Shown: positions 25,250 to 32,870 of the stretch, piece by piece | Layout: every line of letters begins with the position of its first letter | How positions within the stretch are numbered: the first letter of the stretch is position 1 | NCBI RefSeq assembly: GCF_027625935.1 | Contig: NZ_CP115300.1 | Location: 3,968,001 to 4,032,000, forward strand | Direction of reading: 5' to 3' | DNA from: Streptomyces camelliae | Lineage (GTDB): Bacteria > Actinomycetota > Actinomycetes > Streptomycetales > Streptomycetaceae | DNA length: 64,000 nucleotides | Translations under genes and position numbers: made by a program | Notes under the pieces: generated by a model | Told to the model about the DNA's origin: nothing | The model's input: only the letters and a program-made list of their open reading frames with translations | Database searches by the model: none

Positions 25250-26125
25250 ATGTCCGACCGAGTCCCCGACCCGTCCACGGCCCATTTCGGCGCGGACGGC
25301 ATGCGCCGCTTCACGGTGCCGGCCGCCTACGGCGTCCAGCTGCCCGGCGCGGCCCGCGACGCTCTGGCGAACACCGGGGTCCCGCTGCATGTGACGCCGT
25401 ACTTCACGGCGGCGGCCGAGACGGACGGACCGACCCTGGGCATGACGGCCGGCCACCACGGCCTGCCCGTGCCCGCGGGCCAGGAGACGTGGCTGCGGAT
25501 CGGCACGGACCCGCTGGCTCACCTGTGCGTACGGCCCGACGGGGCGGTGCAGGCGGTGTTCCTGGGGGTCGGCGAGGACGACATGTTCGTCAGCTCGGAC
25601 CTCCCCGCCTTCACCGCCTCGCTGGCCGCACTGGACCGCCGGCTGCCGGTGATCGCCGCCTCGACCAGCCTCCCGGTGGCGGCGGCCGCGTTCCGTGAGC
25701 TCAACGCCGAACTGCGGCAGATCGACGCCGCCGCCTTCGAGGACCGCGAGAGCTGGTGGCCGAGGGTCCTGGACGACGTACGGCACACCCTCAACTTCCC
25801 CTTCTCGTCGGCGTTCGAGTACGTCGACGCGACGGGCGCCAAGCAGATCGTCACCGACGCGACGGGCCCCGGCCGCCCGCACCCCGAGGAACTGATCTGG
25901 CAGCGCCTGCACGCGCAAGGGATCTCCCCGGAGCAGGTACGCCGCGTCTACTGCGAGCTGGAGCCCTGCATGATGCCGGGCCACTACTGCGCCGTATGGC
26001 TCCAGGCCACCTTCCCGCACGCGGAGTTCACGCACAGCTTCGACTACGGCGACACGGCGGAGTTGCGGGAAGAGGGCCTGAAGGAGCTCATCACGCACGC
26101 GGCCCAGCAGGCAGGGGGCCGGTGA
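25250..26125 (+). CDS. SUKH-4-like domain fused to nucleic acid/nucleotide deaminase domain
   Basis: A 291-residue protein. The N-terminal half (about 20-150) resembles the SUKH-4 immunity fold: LRIGTDPLAHLCVRPDGAVQAVFLG and FVSSDLPAFTASLAALD. The C-terminal part (about 185-285) carries deaminase signatures: H-P-E in RPHPEELIW, then ELEPCMMPGHYC, giving the zinc-binding Cys pair and catalytic Glu of the XOO_2897-like deaminase group, and FPHAEFTHSFDYG. No signal peptide, so it acts inside the cell. It could be a diverged immunity/effector fusion or a defence deaminase. The stop lies 26 bp before the next start, so the two genes are probably co-transcribed. Substrate unknown. Confidence 0.75.
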   Translation: MSDRVPDPSTAHFGADGMRRFTVPAAYGVQLPGAARDALANTGVPLHVTPYFTAAAETDGPTLGMTAGHHGLPVPAGQETWLRIGTDPLAHLCVRPDGAVQAVFLGVGEDDMFVSSDLPAFTASLAALDRRLPVIAASTSLPVAAAAFRELNAELRQIDAAAFEDRESWWPRVLDDVRHTLNFPFSSAFEYVDATGAKQIVTDATGPGRPHPEELIWQRLHAQGISPEQVRRVYCELEPCMMPGHYCAVWLQATFPHAEFTHSFDYGDTAELREEGLKELITHAAQQAGGR

Positions 26126-26151
26126 CGTCGTCACGGAAGGGGGAGTCTCCC

Positions 26152-27861
26152 GTGCCCGAGCCGAAGTGGTCCCGCCCGGCAGCGGGCCGCGAACCGGCCG
26201 CCGCCGCCCTGCTGTCCTGGCTGACCGATCCGGACGCCCCGCGCCTGTGTGTGGTCACCGGGGGCGAGGGGTGCGGCAAATCGACACTACTGGCGTGGCT
26301 CATCGGGCATGGGACGCGGGAGGGGGTCCGCGCGGAGCGCCGGGTGCACGGATTCGTCCCGATGGCAGGGGAAAGCGCCCTCACGGCCACCTGGACCCTG
26401 GCCCAGCAGTTGGCAATCGCCGTACGCACCCCGGGGGATCTGGTGACTGCGCTGGCAGCCGACGGACGCCGTACTGTGATCGTGCTGCCGGACCTGCACG
26501 CGGCCGACGATCCCGAAATGGTCGTGGAACTGGCCCTTCGCCTGGTGCAGTTGGGGCACGTCCGACTCATCGTGGAACTGCGTGGCGACAGTGATGCGGC
26601 AGGCGGCCTCCTCGCCACGCGTCCCGCGGTGATGGACCTCGACGAGAGGCAGTGGACCGACCCGGAGCGGCATGCGGTGTGGGCCAGGGAGCAGGACTCT
26701 CGCGGCCCGGCGGATCCGGTGCATGACGAAGCCCCGCCCGAGCTGCCGGCCGTCGACTTGTACGACCCCGCCGCGGTCTGTGCTGCGGACCCGTGGCAGG
26801 TGACTCGCCTGTACGAACGCTCCGACGAGAGCTACGGCGGTCTGCGCGCGGCGTGGTTGCGAGCAGGGGTGTCCCTGACCCGTGAGCAGACGTCCGCGGA
26901 CCGGGCCGTCGTACTTCTGGCGGCACTGGGCGACGGGGCCGACCCGAGGCTGCCGCAGGCGATCGCCGCGCTGGCCGAGAGCGCGGCGTGGCAGGTTGTC
27001 TGGAGCAGGGTGCGCGGCGATGTGCGACCGCCATGGCCTGGACCGGCACATGCGCTTGCGTGCGGTCGTGGGCACCTGTTCGTGGCCGATCACCAGGGCA
27101 CGGTCCGCCTGGTGGACGAGGGGGACACCGGGCCGGTCGGCAGGCTGCCGGAGCCGGTGCGACAGGTGCGCGCTATCGCCGCCACGCACGAGGGCGACGT
27201 CCTCGTCCTGGACGCACAGGGCCGGCTGCACAGCCGGCGCAGCCCCTCCGCGCCGAGGGCCACGGGCTTGTCGGCACTGCTGGACGACGACCCGACGCCT
27301 CTGGACCGGCTGGCGCAGGCCGCGCGAGCGCAACTGGGCAGTCAAGCCACGGCATTGGCGGCCTGTGAACAATTGCTTGCCGTCGGAGATAGGGCAGGCC
27401 GAGTACACGCCTTCGTGGAAGTCGACTCGCAAGTCGACGCAGAAGTCAAAGCGGAGCCAAGATCTTTCACGGTCCGACTGCACGAGGGAGAGGTCACAGG
27501 TGTGGCAGCCCTGCGCCTCACCGTACCCGAGGACGGACCGGGCATCCCACTGGTCTACAGCGGCGGCTACGACGGAACGGTACGGGCGTGGGGCCCGGGC
27601 GCCGAGCCGCTCGCCTCCCCCGTCCGGTCACGGCCGTGCCCGGTGACGGCGCTGGCGGCGGCCGGAACCACAGGCGCAGACGGTCCGCCGGTGCTGGCCA
27701 TCGGCTGGGCGGACGGCCTGGTCGAACACCACGCCTTGGACGAGAACGGCATGGTCCGCAGCTACTGGCCCGGAGCCCCGGTGCACTCACTGGCGCTGAC
27801 CGGCACCGGCGCACTTCTGGTCGGCACGGACGAGATGCTGGCGTGCCTGCGTCCCGTCTGA
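26152..27861 (+). CDS. P-loop NTPase with probable C-terminal beta-propeller
   Basis: A 569-residue protein with two parts. The N-terminal NTPase has Walker A GGEGCGKSTLL near residues 42-52 and a Walker B-like strand TVIVLPDLHAAD near 107-118. The second half (about 290-569) has repeated beta-strand patterns like a WD40 or similar propeller: GHLFVADHQGTVRLVDEG, IPLVYSGGYDGTVRAWGPG and LAIGWADGLVEHH. This resembles STAND-type NTPases, which couple ligand sensing to activation. The GTG 26152 has GGAAGGGGGAG upstream; GTG 26122 would overlap the deaminase stop (GTGA). Working with the deaminase is an inference from position. Confidence 0.7.
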   Translation: MPEPKWSRPAAGREPAAAALLSWLTDPDAPRLCVVTGGEGCGKSTLLAWLIGHGTREGVRAERRVHGFVPMAGESALTATWTLAQQLAIAVRTPGDLVTALAADGRRTVIVLPDLHAADDPEMVVELALRLVQLGHVRLIVELRGDSDAAGGLLATRPAVMDLDERQWTDPERHAVWAREQDSRGPADPVHDEAPPELPAVDLYDPAAVCAADPWQVTRLYERSDESYGGLRAAWLRAGVSLTREQTSADRAVVLLAALGDGADPRLPQAIAALAESAAWQVVWSRVRGDVRPPWPGPAHALACGRGHLFVADHQGTVRLVDEGDTGPVGRLPEPVRQVRAIAATHEGDVLVLDAQGRLHSRRSPSAPRATGLSALLDDDPTPLDRLAQAARAQLGSQATALAACEQLLAVGDRAGRVHAFVEVDSQVDAEVKAEPRSFTVRLHEGEVTGVAALRLTVPEDGPGIPLVYSGGYDGTVRAWGPGAEPLASPVRSRPCPVTALAAAGTTGADGPPVLAIGWADGLVEHHALDENGMVRSYWPGAPVHSLALTGTGALLVGTDEMLACLRPV

Positions 27862-27986
27862 AGACGACTGCGGTTGTCACAGTCATGCCATAGACCCGTC
27901 AGTCACCCTTGCCTGTCAACTCCCAGCCCCCGTTATGGTTTTCGTACTCGTATGATGATCACGAGAACGAGGGGGCGTCACGGGGG

Positions 27987-29630
27987 ATGGGCTACACGAT
28001 CCCGGGCTGGCTGGACCAGGTTCTGGACTACATCGGCATCCACTTCCCGAACGTCGACGAGGACGACTACCGCCACATGGCCGACGCCATGCGGGAGTTC
28101 GCCGACAAGTTCGAGGGCCGCGGAGCGGACGCGCACAAGACGGTGGAGGCCATCCTCGCCTCCTCGCACGGCTGGGCCGTCCACTCCATGCAGACCCACT
28201 GGAACCAGGTCAAGGCCGGCCACCTGGACAAGATCCCGGAGCTGGCCCGACTGTTCGCCGACGCCCTGGACGTGGTCGCGGACGTCATCTTCGGCATGAA
28301 GACGAAGGCCGAGGCCGAACTCGCCGTCATGGCCGGGTCGGTGGGCCTCTCGCTCGGCGCGGCGTTCATCACCGGAGGCCTGTCCGCACTCCTCGGTGCG
28401 GCCGAGATCACCGCCATGCGGCAGCTGGTGAAACGCATCATCGACGACGCGGCCAACCAGATCGTGAACGAGCTGATGGCCAAGGTCACCGAACCGGTCA
28501 ACGCCAAGCTGGAGGCGATGATCCAGGACGCGGTCCTGAATCTGGCGGAGGATGCGTTCACCTTGCCGCCCTCCCCGACCGGCGCGGGCGGTGGCACAAG
28601 CGGCGGCGCCGACGGCGGGCACGGCCACGGGCACGGCGGCATGAAGCTGGCCTCGGCAGGGGGCGGCGGCAATATGGAACTGGCCTCCGCCTCAGGTGGT
28701 GCCGGCGGTCCGGGCGCGGGAGCCGACCTCTTCATCGATCACGAGGAGTTCGAGAAGGGCGCCGGCAAACTCGCCTTCCACGGCAGCGAACTCCACCTGA
28801 GCAGCGCGGCCCCGCTCGGTCGGGCCAAGGGCCTGTTCGGGCGCACCAAGGGTAAGGACCCTTTCACCCAGACCATCGACTCGGTGGCGCACGGCGCGCT
28901 GGAGGGTTGCGAGCAGGCCCTCAAAAAGATCGGAAAGCACCTCACGGAGACGGTCCCGAAGCGCGCGAAGGCAGTCTCGCAGCTGCACAAGGACATCGAC
29001 CACGAGGTAGGAGAGCAGGCCAAAGACGTCCGCACTTACCTGCTGCACACCGACGGCAGCGTGCAGCGTCTGCATTCCGACGGCAACCTCCATCCCCTCG
29101 ACAGCACAGACCGGCACCGGCTGCACGGGGTTCTCGATGCCAACGGACGGGCCTGGCGTCCCCAGACCCGACGAGACCAGGATGAAACGAAGGTACCGAA
29201 CTCCCATGCAGGGAAGGTTCGTTCGACAAAGGTCGACCCTTATACCGATGAGCTCGGCCAGGCAACGCAGCTTGCCCGGTACGCCAGGAACGACTACGAC
29301 GGAAACAACTATGCCGCAGGCCGGTATATTGACCCCGACGGCCGAGGTACAAGCATCCTCGTCGGATACAGCGAGGACGGTATGCATTCCGAGCGCTCCA
29401 TCGGGTATCCGCTGCTGCATAGGAAGACCCAGTCCGGGCTCCAAGAGGTTTTCACCGAGCGTGAGCCATGCCAGAAGAAGCCCAGTTGCGACCGCTGGTT
29501 GAATCTACGGTTCCCTGCCACCACGACAGTGCATCACTACAACAGGTACGACCAGTCACTTCCACGTCATGTCCGAGACAAGGAACACAAGGCATACATG
29601 GAAGAGCTGAGACTACATCACGGACGCTAG
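27987..29630 (+). CDS. Polymorphic toxin: WXG-like N-terminus with C-terminal deaminase
   Basis: A 547-residue protein. The first 90 residues (GYTIPGWLDQVLDYIG ... ILASSHGWAVHSMQTHW) match the WXG100/CpnT-like N-terminal domain of toxins exported by type VII-like systems. A hydrophobic region (about 130-160), a Gly/His-rich linker (GGADGGHGHGHGG) and a charged helical region follow. The tip (about 430-547) is a deaminase: H-S-E in GMHSERSIGYPLL and TEREPCQKKPSCDRWL as the Cys pair. It would modify bases of nucleic acids or nucleotides in a target cell. The next gene is a SUKH-4 immunity protein. Codons from about 29170 onward are more AT-rich than the N-terminal part. The start follows GAGGGGGCG. 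Confidence 0.8.
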   Translation: MGYTIPGWLDQVLDYIGIHFPNVDEDDYRHMADAMREFADKFEGRGADAHKTVEAILASSHGWAVHSMQTHWNQVKAGHLDKIPELARLFADALDVVADVIFGMKTKAEAELAVMAGSVGLSLGAAFITGGLSALLGAAEITAMRQLVKRIIDDAANQIVNELMAKVTEPVNAKLEAMIQDAVLNLAEDAFTLPPSPTGAGGGTSGGADGGHGHGHGGMKLASAGGGGNMELASASGGAGGPGAGADLFIDHEEFEKGAGKLAFHGSELHLSSAAPLGRAKGLFGRTKGKDPFTQTIDSVAHGALEGCEQALKKIGKHLTETVPKRAKAVSQLHKDIDHEVGEQAKDVRTYLLHTDGSVQRLHSDGNLHPLDSTDRHRLHGVLDANGRAWRPQTRRDQDETKVPNSHAGKVRSTKVDPYTDELGQATQLARYARNDYDGNNYAAGRYIDPDGRGTSILVGYSEDGMHSERSIGYPLLHRKTQSGLQEVFTEREPCQKKPSCDRWLNLRFPATTTVHHYNRYDQSLPRHVRDKEHKAYMEELRLHHGR

Positions 29631-29670
29631 AAAAAACCTCCCCAACTGACGTGACCTGGAAGGTGCTCGC

Positions 29671-30234
29671 ATGAGTTTCGCCGTCTCATCGAATGAAGTG
29701 CTGGAATCATTCGGGCTGACGGGAGTCGTCTACTTCCCTCGGTTTGACTCGGCAGACAACCTGCTCGACGAGCGGACCGCGCTGTTTCTCAGCCAGGTGG
29801 GGTTGCCGCACACCAACTGGTTCAAGTCGAAGGCCAGCGTCGGCCAGGACGAATCGATCAGCCTGACCGAGTGGTTCAGCCCTGAAGACGGACCGTTGCC
29901 CGAGGAATGCCGAAACTGGCTCGTACTGGCTTATTTCGCAGCCTCTCTCATTGCATTGGACCCCGAAACCGGCAAGGTCTACGCATTCGGCGAAGGTGAA
30001 CCCCTGGACTCCTACGCCGAACTCCACACGGATGTCGAGTCACTGGTCTACTCCCTACATCTGTTCCAGCAGTTCCTCCAGCACGAACGGGATGAACGGG
30101 GCGAAGAAACCGAACTGGAAGCGCGAGCAGAGAGCCTCCGGTCTCGGATCTCCGAATTCGATGCCTTGCCTTTTCAGGATGACGAGTCCCAGTGGAACCT
30201 GGTACTCGAAGAGGTCCTCGACGGCATTTGGTAG
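29671..30234 (+). CDS. SUKH-4 family immunity protein
   Basis: A 187-residue cytoplasmic protein that matches SUKH-4: GLPHTNWFKSKASVGQ near the N-terminus, NWLVLAYFAASLIALDPETGKVYAFGEG in the core and VESLVYSLHLFQQFLQHE at the end. SUKH-4 proteins bind and neutralise nuclease or deaminase toxins encoded just upstream, which is the arrangement here (40 bp after the toxin). TGGAAGG lies before the ATG. Its base composition is lower in G+C than most of the window, like the toxin tip, so both probably arrived together. Confidence 0.85.
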   Translation: MSFAVSSNEVLESFGLTGVVYFPRFDSADNLLDERTALFLSQVGLPHTNWFKSKASVGQDESISLTEWFSPEDGPLPEECRNWLVLAYFAASLIALDPETGKVYAFGEGEPLDSYAELHTDVESLVYSLHLFQQFLQHERDERGEETELEARAESLRSRISEFDALPFQDDESQWNLVLEEVLDGIW

Positions 30235-30238
30235 GAAC

Positions 30239-31285
30239 GTGCTTCCGCAGCATGCCTATGACGAGGTGCTGACAGCCCTGGCCTCAGCATCGGCTGAGGA
30301 GCCGCGCCGTCGCCTCAGCCGCGTCTTCTCGTCGTTCGGCACGGTCGACCGCTACATCGAGGCACTGAACCATCCCTCCGCCTCCGTACGGGAGTCCGCC
30401 GCCTACGGCATCCAGTCCGCCTGCTCGGTCGCCTACGGCAGGAAGCCGAATCCCGACGTGGACTACGGGCTGGTGATCAACGCATTGATTCCGCTGCTCG
30501 CTGACCCGGACCGGGACGTGCTCCAACGAGCGACGTGGGTACTGAGCATGCTGGGGCCGGGTGTCGTGGAGCCGCTGCGGCAGCTGCGCGAGCGCGGTCC
30601 GGGAAAGCTGCGGGCACGCGCGCTGTCGGTGCTCGCCGCGGTCGGCGGCGAGGAGGCGCTGTCGGCGGCGGACCGTGCCGTCGTGGAGCGGCTGATCCGC
30701 ATCAAACTGCTGGACGACCGGGCCCGGCCCCTGGACGTCTGCTTCACTTCCTGGATCGCCGTCCCTGGCGGCGATCAGCAGGGAATCGTGGAACTGCTCG
30801 ACCTCTTCGAGGCGCGGCCGGCCACGTTCGCGCTGGGGCAGAGCGTAGGGGCTCAGGACAGCGACGAAGGCTTCGAGTACGGCAGGGTCTACGTCACCCC
30901 GGAAGTCGATGGGTGGACCCTGGTCCTCGGCCCCTGGTGCAACCCCGTCGACCAGGAGCGCGCGGAGGACGTGCTGCGCGTCGTCACGGAACTGAGCCGC
31001 CGCTACGGCAAGGCCCAGGCGTACTACTTCGGTGAACAGGGCGGCGGTTCGGGCTGGCTCGTCGCGGAGAACGGCGACGTCGTGCGCCGCTGCAGCGGCT
31101 CCTGGGAGGAGGCCGACGCGCAGTACACACTGGGGGCACCCCTGCCGGAAGAGCACGCCGCCTGCATCGAGGAAGGCATCACGCCGGACAACGAGGAGGA
31201 ATGGGCGGACCTCGCCCCCTACCTCGCGCCGGAGCTGGCACGGCAACTGGGCGTAAGCCCTTCGGCTTGGGGGCGGGCACCATAG
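30239..31285 (+). CDS. HEAT-repeat protein of the toxin/immunity locus
   Basis: A 348-residue protein. The N-terminal half (about 10-150) is made of HEAT-like helical pairs (YIEALNHPSASVRESAAYGIQSA, INALIPLLADPDRDVLQRATWVLSMLG). The C-terminal half is a separate alpha/beta domain rich in Trp and acidic residues (VDGWTLVLGPWCNPVDQERAED, YYFGEQGGGSGWLVAENGD). Such fusions occur among candidate immunity proteins, and its place directly after the SUKH-4 gene, 4 bp away, favours that role. GTG 30239 is a weak choice: AGGA sits only 2 bp upstream, and GTG 30264 is an alternative. High G+C resumes within this gene. Confidence 0.6.
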   Translation: MLPQHAYDEVLTALASASAEEPRRRLSRVFSSFGTVDRYIEALNHPSASVRESAAYGIQSACSVAYGRKPNPDVDYGLVINALIPLLADPDRDVLQRATWVLSMLGPGVVEPLRQLRERGPGKLRARALSVLAAVGGEEALSAADRAVVERLIRIKLLDDRARPLDVCFTSWIAVPGGDQQGIVELLDLFEARPATFALGQSVGAQDSDEGFEYGRVYVTPEVDGWTLVLGPWCNPVDQERAEDVLRVVTELSRRYGKAQAYYFGEQGGGSGWLVAENGDVVRRCSGSWEEADAQYTLGAPLPEEHAACIEEGITPDNEEEWADLAPYLAPELARQLGVSPSAWGRAP

Positions 31286-31371
31286 TGCGCGGAACCGGGA
31301 TCGTGGCCTTGACCCCGTACGCGCGGGAACACGGAAGGCCGGCCACAGGGGCGTACGCCATCTGACAACGG

Positions 31372-32334
31372 CTAGCCGGAGGGCTCGTCCCCGTCTCGCT
31401 CGTTGGCCACGACAAGCTCCCGGGCCCGTCGCACCAGGGCCTGCCGTACGGCGTCCGGGCCGAGGACCCGCAACGGCGTCCCCAAGCCCAGTAGATAGCG
31501 GGCCAGGCCGTCCGCGTCCGGGCCGCCGACGTCGACCGTCGTCGCGTCCGGGCCGTCGGGATGGTGGGTGCCGATCGTGGCGGGGATGAGACGGAGGGCC
31601 TCCCCCAGGGGGACGGGGAGGCGGATGGTGGCCGTCAGCGGATAGGGGCCGTTGGCGATGTTGCGGGAGACCAGGTGGGCCGGGTCAGGGGCGTCGGTGA
31701 GGTCCGCCGGTTGGCCGGTGAGCTGGAGGCGGTCGACGCGGTCGGCGCGAAAGGTGCGCCACTGGCCCCGGGCCACGTCCCGCGCGACGAAGTACCAGCG
31801 CCGGCCGGTGTGGACCAGACGGTACGGGTCGATGTCCCGGACCGTCGTCCGGCCCTCCCCGTCCGTGTACGACAGCCGGGCCCGCTCCCCGCTCCGGCAC
31901 GCTGCCGCCAGCTCCAGCAGCAGGCCGGGGCTGATCTGCGGGCCCTCGGCGCCCGGGAGTCGTACGAAGGTGTCGTCCAGCTCGCCGAGGCGGTCCGCGA
32001 TGCGCCGGGGCAGGACCTGGCGCAGCTTCAGCATCGCGGAAAGGGCCGCCTGATCGCCGCCCAGCGCCGCCTCACTCAGCCCCACCGCCACGGCCAGCGC
32101 CTCCTCGTCGTCCAGGATCAGCGGCGGCAGGCGGGAGCCGGCACGCAGCCGGTAACCGCCCCAGGGGCCGACCTCGGAGTCCACCGTGTAACCGAGTTCC
32201 CGGAGCCGCGCGACATCCCGGCGGACCGTCCGATCCGTGACCTCCATGCGGTCCGCCAGTTCGGCGCAGGTCCAGGACGGGCGGGCGGAGAGGAGGGACA
32301 GCAGTCGCAGGAGGCGGGCGGAGGCGCCGATCAC
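31372..32334 (-). CDS. HTH/WYL-domain transcriptional regulator (YafY-like)
   Basis: A 320-residue regulator. The N-terminal HTH (about 1-55) reads ARLLRLLSLLSARPSWTCAELADRMEVTDRTVRRDVARL, the middle forms the WYL domain with the TGRRWYFVARDVARGQWRTFRADRVDRL motif, and the C-terminus is a WCX-type extension. GTG 32334 was chosen; a TTG at 32352 extends the frame by six codons but overlaps the palindrome. WYL proteins sense ligands such as oligonucleotides or small molecules. It is divergent from a VOC protein gene, and an 8-bp-arm palindrome lies between them, so mutual control is likely. Confidence 0.88.
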   Translation of the reverse strand: MIGASARLLRLLSLLSARPSWTCAELADRMEVTDRTVRRDVARLRELGYTVDSEVGPWGGYRLRAGSRLPPLILDDEEALAVAVGLSEAALGGDQAALSAMLKLRQVLPRRIADRLGELDDTFVRLPGAEGPQISPGLLLELAAACRSGERARLSYTDGEGRTTVRDIDPYRLVHTGRRWYFVARDVARGQWRTFRADRVDRLQLTGQPADLTDAPDPAHLVSRNIANGPYPLTATIRLPVPLGEALRLIPATIGTHHPDGPDATTVDVGGPDADGLARYLLGLGTPLRVLGPDAVRQALVRRARELVVANERDGDEPSG

Positions 32335-32351
32335 ATCAGGAGTCTCGCACA

Positions 32352-32374
32352 ACCAGGACCGTAACTGTCCTGGT
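32352..32374. promoter_or_regulatory. Palindromic operator between WYL regulator and VOC gene
   Basis: ACCAGGAC and GTCCTGGT form a perfect inverted repeat with 8-bp arms and a 7-bp spacer (CGTAACT). It lies in the 60-bp gap between two divergent starts, the usual place for a repressor that controls itself and its neighbour. A half site GTCCT follows at 32378. Confidence 0.65.
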
Positions 32375-32394
32375 CATGTCCTAGCGTGCTCCCC

Positions 32395-32784
32395 ATGACG
32401 ACGAACGACACCACTTCCGCCCCCGCCTTCCGCTACGCCGCCGTGACCTTCGACTGCGCCGACCCCTCCGAAATGGCCCGCTTCTACGGCGAGTTGCTCG
32501 GCTTCCCGGTCCTGTACTCCACCGACGACTTCGTCCTGCTCGGCAAGGAGGGCGCCGCCGGCCTCGGCTTCAACCGCCTCGCCGACTACCGCCGGCCGAC
32601 CTGGCCGGACCCGGCGCAGGAGAAGCAGGCGCACATCGAGTTGGGCGTGGACGACCTGGACCTCGCCGAGAAGCGGTTGCTCGAACTGGGCGCGATCAAG
32701 CCCGAGTTCCAGCCGCAGCCGGAGCGGTGGCGGGTGCTGCTGGACCCGGCCGGTCACCCGTTCTGCATCACGACGCTGGTCTAG
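32395..32784 (+). CDS. VOC family protein (glyoxalase-like)
   Basis: A 129-residue protein of the vicinal oxygen chelate fold: FRYAAVTFDCADPSEMARFYGELLGFPV at the start, HIELGVDDLDLAEKRLLELGAI in the middle and RVLLDPAGHPFCI at the end. Candidate metal-ligand residues are the His in AHIELG and Asp/His positions at the ends; the substrate is unknown. Glyoxalase I, dioxygenase or resistance functions all occur in this fold. It has no clear ribosome binding site, so it may be leaderless. The divergent WYL regulator and palindrome suggest ligand-dependent control. Confidence 0.85.
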   Translation: MTTNDTTSAPAFRYAAVTFDCADPSEMARFYGELLGFPVLYSTDDFVLLGKEGAAGLGFNRLADYRRPTWPDPAQEKQAHIELGVDDLDLAEKRLLELGAIKPEFQPQPERWRVLLDPAGHPFCITTLV

Positions 32785-32870
32785 CGGCCTGGGATACGAC
32801 GAACTCGCACCACACCAGCTTGCCGGGGTGCCGTTCCCCGACGCCCCACTTGTCGGCGGTTGCGTCCTGG
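32768..32870 (-). pseudogene. 3' fragment of an RsbW-like ATP-binding gene, left of the IS
   Basis: The minus strand next to the insertion element encodes QDATADKWGVGERHPGK and LVWCEFVVSQAARPAS before a stop. WG-V-x-R-x-PGK-VWCE-F is the characteristic end of Streptomyces HATPase_c anti-sigma-factor-like proteins. The rest of that gene is missing, cut off by the IS. It overlaps the end of the VOC gene from the other strand. Confidence 0.7.
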
